The notes beneath the pieces are model-generated. The model ran no database searches. It was given only the letters and a program-made list of their open reading frames with translations, and had not been told where the DNA came from. Of a DNA stretch of 57,823 bases, positions 1 to 7,743 are shown in pieces. How positions within the stretch are numbered: the first letter of the stretch is position 1; the number at the start of each line of letters is the position of its first letter. A program made the translations under genes and the position numbers. Source of the DNA: Eubacteriales bacterium (GTDB lineage Bacteria; Bacillota; Clostridia; Lachnospirales; Lachnospiraceae); assembly GCA_030536755.1 (NCBI GenBank), contig JAUNPJ010000017.1, positions 1 to 57,823 on the forward strand, given 5' to 3'.

Positions 1-158
1 AACCGTTAAGGTGGAAATGTATGCATATATATTTATATACATTTTAAGTAACGGCAAGAATATAGACCAATAAGATAAATTGTAAGCAATTGGCATCGGA
101 ATAGGGATGATCGGGATGAACCGTGAAGGGCAAAAGAAGCCCCTGTTCATCCCTTCGC

Positions 159-773
159 TTATAGTTTTCGGATTGCCTCAATAACCGCAGAACAGGCACC
201 GCCGGCACTATCGATGGACAGATAATGTTCGGCGCTGCGATCAACCAATAGTTTTCCGGAGGCTGCAAATTCATCATCGGACTCCCAGAATCTGACCAGA
301 ATAGGAAACATGGGGGCATAAGGGATGACCACTTCGACATCCGCTCTTCCGCGGAGCTCTTTTCCGCCAAGCAGCAGACAGCGTGCTAAAAATTCAGCTG
401 CTGTAATATTGGAAAAATATCGGTCGAACATAGTCTCGATATCTTTATCAAATCCCCGTCCGCGGGTGACTCCGCCAGGCATTTGCTGTAAGCTGATCCA
501 TTGTCCGGATAAAGGAGTTCCATCTGCTGTACCCAGATACTGAAGCAGGGTTAAATGATGCCATATATCCAGTTCCTGTTTGATGGCGAAGTCCGGATAA
601 TGGATGAAGATATCCGTTCCCATACTTGGCAGACAAAAATTCTGTTCGTTTTCATCAAAGGAAGCCATTGTGTTTTTGCAAAGCGTTTTCGGAGAATACT
701 GTTTGAGCTGCTCTCGAATCGGCTCAAGCATTGTTTGCAGTTGTCTGTGTTTGATCTCATTGTAACTTTCCAT
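159..773 (-). CDS. DUF3786 domain-containing protein
   Basis: A 204-residue soluble protein with no signal peptide or membrane segment. It resembles the DUF3786 family of anaerobic Firmicutes: a central block around LSGQWISL, and near the end the pattern FPILVRFWESDDEF followed by a short Asp/Arg/Ala strand and SxDSAGG. The gene at 37949-38608 shares the same layout (FWEKDEEF followed by an Ala-Thr-Asp-Tyr block), so the window holds two divergent paralogues. The biochemical role of the family is not known to me. Translation starts at ATG 773 behind GAAGGGAAGAAACG. Its promoter region carries two tandem palindromes (818-866), so it is probably controlled by a dedicated regulator. It stands alone, divergent from the PARG-like gene. 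Confidence 0.75.
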   Translation of the reverse strand: MESYNEIKHRQLQTMLEPIREQLKQYSPKTLCKNTMASFDENEQNFCLPSMGTDIFIHYPDFAIKQELDIWHHLTLLQYLGTADGTPLSGQWISLQQMPGGVTRGRGFDKDIETMFDRYFSNITAAEFLARCLLLGGKELRGRADVEVVIPYAPMFPILVRFWESDDEFAASGKLLVDRSAEHYLSIDSAGGACSAVIEAIRKL

Positions 774-817
774 CGTTTCTTCCCTTCTTTTTGTCTGTTT
801 TTTTCAGTATATCACAA

Positions 818-866
818 AAACTTGACAGTAAAAAGTTTTCAATAAAAACTCAACAGTAAAAAGTTT
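818..866. promoter_or_regulatory. Two tandem palindromic operator-like sites
   Basis: Two near-identical 21-base sites lie at 818-838 and 846-866, 28 bases apart. Each has the form AAACTY-N9-AAGTTT with the core ACAGTAAA; they differ at two positions. They sit just upstream of the DUF3786 gene transcribed leftwards, whose TATACT-like -10 (minus strand, near 805-811) lacks a good -35. A repressor or activator that binds two turns apart would fit. The regulator is not identified. Confidence 0.5.
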
Positions 867-984
867 ACATGCTTAAGAAGCCTGTGAATCCCTAAACAGA
901 CGGTGGAAAAAGAATATTTGGCTTGCTGTGATTAAGAAGCGTGAGTGGATTGAGGGAATGTGTGAAGGATTGGAGTGATTATAG

Positions 985-2253
985 ATGGATAGAAGAACAA
1001 AGAATGTGAATATTTTTAAGGATTCTGTTGACCTGATGCAGGAAAACAGCAGACTGCAGCAGGTAATTAAGGAATCTGTTAAGAATCAGAAATTATATTT
1101 TGAGACAGCAGAGATTGCAGTTCCTGAGAGTAAAGGGCTTAGTTGTAAGACTGTTGTTTCTACAAAGAGAAGTTTTGAAGCGGCATCCGCTTACTCAAAA
1201 GTTGGTAAGAAGGTAGCGGTACTTAATTTTGCGTCTTCTACAAATCCCGGTGGTGGAGTGACACATGGCAGCTCTGCTCAGGAGGAATGTCTTTGCAGAT
1301 GCAGTACGCTGTATCCTTGTTTGGATATAGATATGATGTGGGATAAATTTTATAAGCCGCACCGCAGAGCTGGGGATCCTCTTTATAATGATGACTGTTT
1401 GTATACTCCGGGAGTGATTGTATTCAAAAGTGATATTTCTTTTCCGGAGAGAATGGATGAAAGGGATTGGTATCAAGTAGATGTGATTACCTGTGCAGCT
1501 CCTAATCTTAGAAATATTCCGAGTAATCTGATGAATCCATTTTCAGGGGATGCACCTGCAGACATCGAGGATGATGGTTTGTATGAATTGCATTGTCAGA
1601 GATTAGATCGAGTATTCAGAGTGGCAGCAGCGAATGGTGCAGAGGTTCTTATATTAGGTGCCTTTGGCTGTGGAGCTTTTTGTAATCCTCCGGCAATTGT
1701 AGCAAAGGCTTTCAAGGCAGTGCAGGAGAAATATGCTTCTTATTTTGAGACTATTGAGTATGCCGTATTCTGCGGTGGACATGAAACTCAGAATTACGAT
1801 GCTTTTTGTGAAGTGTTTGATGCTGAGAAGACATATGACCTGAGCAGATTTATAGAGGCTCATGAGAAGGATTATCAGAAGGCACTTAAGGAATTGAGGG
1901 ATGGTTATAAACGAACACATTGGATGTGGTATATCTTCCCTCAGATTGCTGGACTTGGATTTAGCAGAATTGCTCAGTTTTATTCGATTTCAGATTTGGG
2001 TGAAGCGAAGGCTTATCTGCAGGATGCAGTTCTTGGAGCTCATACGATGGAACTGTGTGAGGCACTTTTGGCTCTTGAAACTAATGACGCAACAGAGGTT
2101 TTTGACTGGCCAGATGATATGAAGCTGAAATCCTGCATGACTTTGTTTGAAATAGCAGATCCGGGGCAGAAGGCTTTTGGAACTGTGCTGGATAAGTTCT
2201 TTGATGGAGAAAGAGATGAGAAGACCATCAAGCTTTTGAACAACAAGAAATAA
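985..2253 (+). CDS. PARG-like (TIGR02452) / DUF1810 fusion protein
   Basis: A 422-residue cytosolic protein with two domains. Residues about 10-275 match the microbial poly(ADP-ribose) glycohydrolase-like family (TIGR02452). They show the GGG signature at 89-91 and Q99-E100-E101, the spacing used by PARG catalytic loops, followed by a Cys-rich CLCRCSTLYPC and the ADP-ribose-binding-like stretch GAFGCGAFCNPP. Residues about 284-418 match DUF1810, with the HWMWYIFPQIAGLG motif typical of that family. PARG-type enzymes remove ADP-ribose from proteins or nucleic acids; the role of DUF1810 is unknown to me, and joining the two suggests a related NAD or ADP-ribose substrate. ATG 985 follows GGATTGGAGTGATTATAG. 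A broken second copy lies inverted at 12918-13109. Confidence 0.85.
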   Translation: MDRRTKNVNIFKDSVDLMQENSRLQQVIKESVKNQKLYFETAEIAVPESKGLSCKTVVSTKRSFEAASAYSKVGKKVAVLNFASSTNPGGGVTHGSSAQEECLCRCSTLYPCLDIDMMWDKFYKPHRRAGDPLYNDDCLYTPGVIVFKSDISFPERMDERDWYQVDVITCAAPNLRNIPSNLMNPFSGDAPADIEDDGLYELHCQRLDRVFRVAAANGAEVLILGAFGCGAFCNPPAIVAKAFKAVQEKYASYFETIEYAVFCGGHETQNYDAFCEVFDAEKTYDLSRFIEAHEKDYQKALKELRDGYKRTHWMWYIFPQIAGLGFSRIAQFYSISDLGEAKAYLQDAVLGAHTMELCEALLALETNDATEVFDWPDDMKLKSCMTLFEIADPGQKAFGTVLDKFFDGERDEKTIKLLNNKK

Positions 2254-2397
2254 TATTGCAAGAATTGTAACGAGCTGTTCACTCCAACATTTATCCAATA
2301 TACTATGGAAATGCATATATTGACGACAAGATACTTAAGATGTCCTCATTGTAAGACAAAGACCTGGTGTAAGAAAGTCATGACAAAAGAAAAATAG
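2254..2397 (+). pseudogene. Zinc-ribbon protein relic, start lost
   Basis: Directly after the TAA that ends the DUF1810 gene, the same frame stays open for 47 codons and reads like a genuine zinc ribbon: CKNC near the start and CPHC about 25 residues later, then a basic tail (KTWCKKVMTKEK). There is no ribosome site or early start codon. I take it as the 3' end of a small zinc-ribbon gene whose 5' end was lost, not as a translated extension. Confidence 0.45.
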
Positions 2398-2482
2398 ATC
2401 CATCATATAGATTATGGAAACAGCAAGTTGCTTTTCATAACCTTGATTTTTCTTTATGATATGGATAATGGAGGTGATGATT

Positions 2483-2965
2483 ATGGAAACAAAAAGTATT
2501 ATTTTGAAACTTCGGACACAAAGAGGATTGTCACAGGATGAGTTAGCTGAAAAAATTATGGTAACAAGGCAGGCTGTATCCAGGTGGGAAAATGGAGAAA
2601 CAGTACCAAATACAGAAACCCTGAAGCTTTTGTCAAAGGAATTTGATGTCTCAATCAATACTCTTTTGGGAGAACCAAGAAAGCTGATTTGTCAGTGCTG
2701 TGGGATGCCGATTGATGATGATTCTATATTAGGTCGTGACAAAGACGGCACATTAAACGAGGAGTATTGTAAATGGTGTTATGCTGATGGTAACTATACA
2801 TATAACAATATGGATGAATTGATTGATGTGTGTGTAAAGAATATGGTAAATGAATATTTTACTGAAGAACAGGCACGTTCCTATTTGAATGAAATGCTTC
2901 CACAATTGGATTACTGGAGAAGGTATGATGAGTTCAGTGACAACGAACAGTTTGAAGATAAGTAA
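2483..2965 (+). CDS. XRE-family regulator with C-terminal zinc ribbon
   Basis: Start ATG 2483 is chosen because GGAGGTG at 2470-2476 sits six bases upstream. The product is about 160 residues. Residues 1-60 form a Cro/C1-type helix-turn-helix (RTQRGLSQDELAEKI, TRQAVSRWENGET). The second half matches the putative zinc-ribbon family PF12674: CQCCGMPI, a Gly/Asp-rich turn, then EYCKWCYADG, giving two CxxC pairs, ending in a helical block with LDYWRR. Such proteins are small metal-binding transcription regulators; the target is unknown. Just after its stop the frame continues into the YunG-like sequence. Confidence 0.8.
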   Translation: METKSIILKLRTQRGLSQDELAEKIMVTRQAVSRWENGETVPNTETLKLLSKEFDVSINTLLGEPRKLICQCCGMPIDDDSILGRDKDGTLNEEYCKWCYADGNYTYNNMDELIDVCVKNMVNEYFTEEQARSYLNEMLPQLDYWRRYDEFSDNEQFEDK

Positions 2966-3034
2966 ATCAGGGATCCGAAACATCTCTATGACCTGCTTTC
3001 AGAGATTTGGTGTGCAGATACCTGTGCACCAAGA

Positions 3035-3334
3035 ATGAGAGATAGATGGACAAAAGAAAATATGACACTGGGGCAGTGCTCTATCACGGCATTCCTTGCG
3101 CAGGATATTTTCGGTGGAGAGGTATATGGCATCCTTAGGCCCGGTGGAAATTATCATTGCTACAATGTAGTTGGAAAGTGCGTGTTTGATTTGACTAGTG
3201 AACAGTTCGGTGATGAGGTGCTTTCTTATGAAGACAATCCGATTCAGTCACGAGAAGTACATTTTGCAAAGGAAGAGAAGCGACTGAGATACGAATATTT
3301 AAAGGAGCGGCTGAAGAAGGGCCAGAACAAATAA
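3035..3334 (+). CDS. YunG-like protein, 5' end apparently lost
   Basis: A 99-residue product from ATG 3035, but the family homology clearly begins earlier: in the same frame, from 2966 right after the previous stop, one reads a helix plus IWCADTCAPRMRDRW, which matches the N-terminal (A/I)W-x-x-DTC-x-P pattern of B. subtilis YunG-type proteins. The conserved core LGQCSITAFLAQDIFGGE and the NYHCYN and DLTSEQF blocks follow. No ribosome site precedes ATG 3035. I infer that a deletion joined the gene body to the upstream stop codon and that the gene may be dead or translated only by coupling. Function of the family is unknown. Confidence 0.55.
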   Translation: MRDRWTKENMTLGQCSITAFLAQDIFGGEVYGILRPGGNYHCYNVVGKCVFDLTSEQFGDEVLSYEDNPIQSREVHFAKEEKRLRYEYLKERLKKGQNK

Positions 3335-3382
3335 CAAGAATTTATCTAATTTTAGTAATGTAAGTGTTGGAGGAATAGAAAA

Positions 3383-3910
3383 ATGTCAGAAACATTAAAA
3401 GTATTAGAAACAAGAAGAAGCTGTCGTGCCTATAAACCGCAATTGATTGAGGAAGAGAAATTGCAGGCAATTATCAAAGCGGGAACTTATGCTGCTACCG
3501 GTATGGGAAGACAGTCTCCGATTATCATTGCTGTTACAAATAAAGAGATGAGAGATAAGCTTTCTGCAATGAATGCAAAAATTATGGGACAGGGCGACGG
3601 TTTTGATCCATTCTATGGAGCACCAGAACTTCTGATTGTCCTTGCCAATAAAGATATGCCTACCTATATTTACGATGGAAGTCTTGTGATGGGAAATCTG
3701 ATGAATGCGGCAGCAGATTTAGGCGTGGACAGCTGCTGGATTCACAGAGCGAAGGAAGAATTTGAATCCGAGGAAGGCAAGGAAATTTTAAGGAGTCTTG
3801 GCATCGAGGGGAATTACGAAGGAATCGGTCATCTGGTTCTGGGGTATTCAGCTGCTTCGCTTAAGGATGCTGCACCGAGAAAAGAAGACTATGTTTACTA
3901 TGTTAGATAG
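3383..3910 (+). CDS. Nitroreductase family protein
   Basis: A 175-residue FMN-dependent nitroreductase-like oxidoreductase. The N-terminal ETRRSCRAYKP is the usual FMN-phosphate-binding start; the body has QSPIIIAV, the YDGSLVMGNLMNAAADLGVDSCWI helix-strand unit, and a C-terminal GHLVLGY strand. Family members reduce nitro compounds, quinones or flavins using NAD(P)H. Start ATG 3383 follows TTGGAGGAATAG. It is followed 40 bases later by the deformylase-like gene and may share its transcript. Length is near the short end of the family. Confidence 0.88.
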   Translation: MSETLKVLETRRSCRAYKPQLIEEEKLQAIIKAGTYAATGMGRQSPIIIAVTNKEMRDKLSAMNAKIMGQGDGFDPFYGAPELLIVLANKDMPTYIYDGSLVMGNLMNAAADLGVDSCWIHRAKEEFESEEGKEILRSLGIEGNYEGIGHLVLGYSAASLKDAAPRKEDYVYYVR

Positions 3911-3950
3911 CTGAATACCAATAACATTGAAAAAATGAAGAGGAAAAGAA

Positions 3951-4361
3951 ATGGTAAAACCAATATGTAAAGATGTTTTCTTTCTGGGACAGAAATCAGA
4001 GCCTGCAACAAAAGCAGATATTCAGGTGGGAAGAGACTTGCAGGATACGTTAAAAGCCAACAGAGTACATTGTGTTGGTATGGCTGCCAACATGATTGGC
4101 GTGAAGAAAAATATTATTATTATCAATATGGGATTGGTCGATGTAGTCATGTTTAATCCTGTAATTCTGTCAAAAAGTGAGCCTTATGAAACAGAGGAAG
4201 GCTGTCTTTCTCTGAGTGGTGTCCGACCGACGACACGTTATCAGAATATTGAAGTGGAGTATTATGATTTCAATTGGAAAAAACAACGAAAGAAACTGAG
4301 CGGATGGACTGCACAGATAGCTCAGCATGAGATTGATCATCTGAGCGGAAGAATCATATAG
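3951..4361 (+). CDS. Peptide deformylase-like metalloprotease
   Basis: A 136-residue protein with all three deformylase motifs: motif I VGMAANMIG (42-50), motif II EGCLSLSG with metal ligand C85, and motif III HEIDH with H126, E127 and H130. Deformylases remove the formyl group from the N-terminal Met of new proteins. The usual Gln of motif I (GxAAxQxG) is Asn47 here, and the protein is shorter than the housekeeping type (150-190 residues), so it is likely a secondary, specialised form and not the essential Def. Ribosome site AGAGGAAAAGAA precedes ATG 3951. Confidence 0.8.
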   Translation: MVKPICKDVFFLGQKSEPATKADIQVGRDLQDTLKANRVHCVGMAANMIGVKKNIIIINMGLVDVVMFNPVILSKSEPYETEEGCLSLSGVRPTTRYQNIEVEYYDFNWKKQRKKLSGWTAQIAQHEIDHLSGRII

Positions 4362-4446
4362 AGGTAACATTAATTATGGCACCAAGGTTTTTCATATATT
4401 GATGGCTGCAGCAGCGAAAGGAGTCGATATTTTGGACTTTTGATAC

Positions 4447-4474
4447 TTGAGCAAATTGAAATACTCAATCTCAA
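4447..4474. promoter_or_regulatory. Candidate autoregulator operator
   Basis: TTGAG at 4447-4451 and CTCAA at 4464-4468 form an inverted repeat, with a second CTCAA half-site at 4470-4474, immediately upstream of the -35 of the HTH/DUF2075/MazG operon. The position suits binding by the small HTH protein encoded first in the operon. This is inference from position and symmetry. Confidence 0.4.
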
Positions 4475-4475
4475 A

Positions 4476-4504
4476 TTGAAAAATATATCAAAATATGATA
4501 TGCT
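4476..4504 (+). promoter_or_regulatory. Sigma-A promoter of the HTH-DUF2075-MazG operon
   Basis: TTGAAA at 4476-4481, 17-base AT-rich spacer, TATGCT at 4499-4504. It lies about 40 bases before the HTH start at 4547 and drives the three-gene operon to 6969. Confidence 0.6.
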
Positions 4505-4546
4505 TTTTTAACGTTGTTAATGTTTTTATCTTGAATGAGGTTAGTG

Positions 4547-4756
4547 ATGAAAGTTAGTTACAATAGGTTATGGAAACGTTTGATTGATGAAAATATGATG
4601 AAGAGAGACCTTAGATTAAAGGCTGGACTTACAACAAATGTAATTGCCAAGATGGGAAAAAATGAACATGTTTCAACAGAAGTGATTTGCAAAATATGCG
4701 AAACTCTTGGGTGTAATGTTGATGATATCATAGAATTCATACCTGAAGATAAGTAA
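4547..4756 (+). CDS. Small Cro/C1-type HTH regulator
   Basis: A 69-residue single-domain helix-turn-helix protein (HTH_26 type): RLWKRLIDENMMKRDLRL, AGLTTNVIAKMGKNEHVS, then VICKICETLGCNVDDIIE. ATG 4547 is chosen over ATG 4535 because GAGG at 4537-4540 is well spaced for it. It is the first gene of a tight operon with a helicase/nuclease-like ATPase 18 bases downstream, and probably represses that operon through the palindrome at 4447-4474. The architecture is like the small regulators that guard defence modules. Confidence 0.8.
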   Translation: MKVSYNRLWKRLIDENMMKRDLRLKAGLTTNVIAKMGKNEHVSTEVICKICETLGCNVDDIIEFIPEDK

Positions 4757-4774
4757 CAGAAAGAAGATGGAAAA

Positions 4775-6652
4775 ATGATAGTATACGATGGATTGAAAAC
4801 AGATTTTTTATCTAGTTGTGAGAATGATTCTATCGCAATTGAGATTGAAGAAAATATTCTATCAAAGCTTGGAAGGCATACTCCGAAAGCAGAATTTCGT
4901 TCTTGGGAGAATTCTTTAAATTATATGTATAAGGTGCTTAACGATGATGGGATTCTGTCTGATGCCGGAGTAGCTATAGAATTTAATATTCCGCAGACCT
5001 CTAAAAGAGTTGATTTTATAATTTCTGGATATGGAGCTGAATCAGATCCGGAAATGGTTATTGTTGAATTAAAGCAATGGGAAAATCTGAATGAAGTGGC
5101 AGGGACTGATGCGCTAGTGGACACTTTTACAGGTGGAGCGAATCGAAGGGTTGTACATCCATCATATCAGGCCTGGTCGTATGCTCAACTGATAAGAGAT
5201 TATAATGCGAGTGTTCAGGACAGACGTGTAAAGTTGTCACCATGTGCGTGCCTTCATAATTATATTCGTCACGAGAATGATCCTATTGATGCCGAGCAAT
5301 ATGAAGAATACCTAGAAGAAGCTCCTGCATATACAAAGGGACAGCTTCCGGAGTTGCGTAATTTTATAAAGAGCTCCATTAGAAAAGGAGACAACAAAGA
5401 AGTTTTATATTTGGTAGATCACGGCAAAATAAGACCTTCAAAAAGTTTGCAAAATGCAATCGGTTCTATGCTTAAAGGTAATAGAGAATTTGTAATGATT
5501 GATGAACAGAAGGTTGCTTATGAAGAGATACTACGACTTTCATTAAAGTCTCAAAAGGACTTTAAAAAGAGGACAATCATAGTTCAAGGCGGACCGGGCA
5601 CTGGTAAAACGGTTATAGCTGTTAATCTTTTAGCTGAACTGACCCAGCGAGATCAGATGGTTCAGTACGTTTCTAAAAATAGTGCACCACGTCAGGTTTA
5701 TCTTAAAAAACTAAAAGGTCAGATGAAGAAAAGTAGTGTAGATAATATGTTCAAGGGATCTGGAACATATACCGAGGCAGGAAATAATGTCGCCCACACA
5801 CTTCTGGTTGATGAAGCTCATAGATTAAATGAAAAATCTGGTATGTTTCATAACCTGGGTGAAAACCAGATTAAAGAAATTATACATGCAGCATTTTGTA
5901 GTGTGTTCTTCATTGACGAGAGTCAGAGAGTAACTATGGATGATATTGGATCTGTAGCTGAAATCGAGCATTGGGCCAAAGAAGAAGGATCAGAAATTCA
6001 TTATCTTGAACTCCAGTCACAATTTAGATGTAACGGATCCGATGGATATTTAGCATGGCTTGATGATGTTTTGGATATTCGTGAGACGGCAAACTATGAC
6101 TTGGAAGGCGTCGATTATGATATTAGAATATGCGACTCACCCAATGAGATGAGAGAACTTGTTATAGAGAGAAATAAAATTTCAAATAGAGCTCGTGTTC
6201 TTGCAGGGTACTGTTGGGAATGGATAAAAGCAGGACAAAATGATACGAACTGTCATGATATCAAGATTGGTGAGTTTGAGATGAGCTGGAATCTTGGAAA
6301 CGGAGAGCCGTTTGCTGTTAGTGATACTTCAATTAATGAGGTCGGATGCATTCATACATCGCAGGGCCTCGAATTTGATTATGTTGGCGTGATCGTAGGA
6401 GACGATATCAGGTATGAAAATGGACAGGTTATTACAGATTTTACAAAGCGCGCCAGAACTGATCAGTCTTTGAAGGGGATAAAAAAACTCTATAAGGAAT
6501 CTCCGGAAGTTGCACAGGCAAGAGCAGATGAAATTATTAAAAACACATACAGAACCCTTATGACCAGAGGAATGAAGGGTTGTTATATCTATTGCACTGA
6601 TGCAGGAATGAAAGAATATTTAGTAAGCAGATTGGAGCATATAAAGAAATGA
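4775..6652 (+). CDS. PD-(D/E)XK nuclease-like / DUF2075 helicase-like ATPase
   Basis: A 625-residue cytosolic protein. The N-terminal part (about 40-160) contains RVDFIISG with D80 and IVELK with E98 and K100, the D...ExK pattern of restriction-type PD-(D/E)XK nucleases. Residues about 240-620 match DUF2075 (COG3410), a superfamily-1-like ATPase: Walker A GGPGTGKT (272-279), Walker B LLVDEAH (343-349), QSQFRCNG (about 414-421), HTSQGLEFDYVGVI (about 527-540) and a final YRTLMTRGMKG arginine-finger-like motif. It should use ATP to move on or open nucleic acid and may cut it. Its neighbours are an HTH regulator and a MazG enzyme overlapping by 4 bases. The exact substrate is unknown; a role in phage defence is inference. 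Confidence 0.85.
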   Translation: MIVYDGLKTDFLSSCENDSIAIEIEENILSKLGRHTPKAEFRSWENSLNYMYKVLNDDGILSDAGVAIEFNIPQTSKRVDFIISGYGAESDPEMVIVELKQWENLNEVAGTDALVDTFTGGANRRVVHPSYQAWSYAQLIRDYNASVQDRRVKLSPCACLHNYIRHENDPIDAEQYEEYLEEAPAYTKGQLPELRNFIKSSIRKGDNKEVLYLVDHGKIRPSKSLQNAIGSMLKGNREFVMIDEQKVAYEEILRLSLKSQKDFKKRTIIVQGGPGTGKTVIAVNLLAELTQRDQMVQYVSKNSAPRQVYLKKLKGQMKKSSVDNMFKGSGTYTEAGNNVAHTLLVDEAHRLNEKSGMFHNLGENQIKEIIHAAFCSVFFIDESQRVTMDDIGSVAEIEHWAKEEGSEIHYLELQSQFRCNGSDGYLAWLDDVLDIRETANYDLEGVDYDIRICDSPNEMRELVIERNKISNRARVLAGYCWEWIKAGQNDTNCHDIKIGEFEMSWNLGNGEPFAVSDTSINEVGCIHTSQGLEFDYVGVIVGDDIRYENGQVITDFTKRARTDQSLKGIKKLYKESPEVAQARADEIIKNTYRTLMTRGMKGCYIYCTDAGMKEYLVSRLEHIKK

Positions 6653-6969
6653 AACAAGAGACAATCGACAGAATCAGAAAATTTTCAGAAGATCGGGACT
6701 GGGATCAATTTCATTCTCCAGCGAATCTAGCAAAGTCAATTGTAATTGAAGCAGCGGAACTATTGGAGTGTTTTCAATGGTCAGATGAAAAATATGATAT
6801 TCAACATATCAAAGAAGAACTAGCAGATGTGCTGGTATATAGCCAGAATTTACTTGATAAGCTAGGACTTGATGCAGACGAGATTATCAATATGAAAATG
6901 ACTCAAAATGAAGCCAAGTACCCGGTGGAAAAAGCCAAGGGAAGTGCCGCGAAGTACGATCAGTTATAA
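6649..6969 (+). CDS. MazG-like nucleotide pyrophosphohydrolase
   Basis: A 106-residue all-alpha NTP pyrophosphohydrolase of the MazG/RS21-C6 class. Metal-binding Glu pairs are visible in EAAELLECFQW and the following HIKEELADVLVYSQNLLDKLG, the E-x2-E...E-x3-D pattern that holds Mg. Such enzymes hydrolyse (d)NTPs to the monophosphate and pyrophosphate. It starts inside the end of the DUF2075 gene (ATGA overlap), so the two are translationally coupled. Linkage with a nuclease/helicase suggests nucleotide depletion or clean-up together with nucleic-acid attack, which is inference. Confidence 0.88.
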   Translation: MKQETIDRIRKFSEDRDWDQFHSPANLAKSIVIEAAELLECFQWSDEKYDIQHIKEELADVLVYSQNLLDKLGLDADEIINMKMTQNEAKYPVEKAKGSAAKYDQL

Positions 6970-6991
6970 ATCAGAGAGGGAGGAATACAAG

Positions 6992-7021
6992 GTGGAGACC
7001 GAAAGTTATGTTTATAAGTAA
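6992..7021 (+). pseudogene. Nine-codon stub of a fourth operon gene
   Basis: After the MazG gene comes GGGAGG at 6978-6983 and, eight bases on, GTG 6992 opening METESYVYK before a TAA at 7019-7021. The stop falls exactly at the sequence I read as the left end of the IS66 element (AGTAACTATTCAGTA). The good ribosome site with so short a reading frame implies a gene truncated by the insertion, the rest having been lost with the right half of the element. Confidence 0.45.
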
Positions 7022-7676
7022 CTATTCAGTATCCCTTTAAAGTGCACTTTCTCTTTGATTTTAATTACTTATCCACAGTCATTTTAACGAAAAGGTCAAA
7101 ATCGGTAATTCGCTTTTTTCCAGTTTTGTGCTAAAATAGAAGTATCATATTTTAGAGGAAGAAGGTGAGCTGATTGACAAAGGCCGAAATGAATAAGCAG
7201 TTAATACAACAGGTTAACTCATTAAAATCAACGGTAGATTCTTTGAATGCTACAATCAGCGCACAGACTCAGTTAATTGCACAACTCAATCAGACGATTC
7301 AGGAACTTAGGGAACAGCTCAATAAAAATTCCAAAAACAGTTCCAAACCACCATCAAGTGATGGATTTAAAAAGCCTGCTCCTAAGAGTTTACGCAAGTC
7401 ATCTGGTAAAAAGGTAGGTGGACAGAAAGGACACCAGGGGAACCATCTGGCCGTGATCAAAGCTCCGGATGAAATCGTCAAATATATGCCATTTGCATGT
7501 GAAGGTTGCCTGCACTACCAGATGTGCAAAGGCGTCGCATGCATTGCAGAGAAACGCCATGTTATAGATGCAGTTGTTACAGTCCATGTAACAGAGCATC
7601 AGGCACTGGAACTGCCAATCTGTATGCTGCATGGAGTTACCCGGATATCAAGCATGGAGTTTTTGAGTACCTGACC
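7018..7676 (+). mobile_element. Truncated IS66-family element
   Basis: The left end lies near 7018, where the operon's fourth gene stops abruptly, and the recognisable part ends near 7665-7676 inside the transposase. Only the 5' part of the tnpC-type transposase remains; no tnpB and no right terminus were found. The break coincides with GTACCTGACCCC (7667-7678), which recurs inverted at 10982-10993. The element is immobile on its own. Confidence 0.7.
7174..7674 (+). pseudogene. tnpC: IS66 transposase N-terminal fragment
   Basis: A 166-residue fragment starting at TTG 7174 behind GAAGGTGAG. It has the leucine-zipper-like N terminus of IS66 transposases (long Gln/Leu/Ser heptads), the hallmark NSKNSSKPPSSDG, then KKVGGQKGHQG and the Cys-rich zinc-finger region (CEGCLHYQMCKG). 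Full-length proteins have about 450-550 residues and a DDE domain, all missing here. The last residues (about MEFLST) are outside the family. A dead copy. Confidence 0.85.
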
Positions 7677-7703
7677 CCAATGTTCGTTCAAAACCGTTGG
7701 CGG

Positions 7704-7743
7704 TTACAATTAAACGATATTAAGTGAGGAAGTGAAATTGTAA
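7704..7743. repeat. Inverted repeat in the spacer behind the IS66 remnant
   Basis: TTACAATT at 7704-7711 is repeated inverted as AATTGTAA at 7736-7743. The 295-base spacer 7678-7972 otherwise shows no gene; only this repeat and the promoter at 7847-7875 stand out. Its origin is unclear; it may be the footprint of another small element. Confidence 0.3.

Noticed and set aside
903-980. Open frame just before the PARG-like gene reading WKKNIWLAVIKKREWIEGMCEGLE to a TGA
   Set aside because: It looks like a protein tail, but without a start, ribosome site or recognised family it cannot be told from chance; not listed as a gene.
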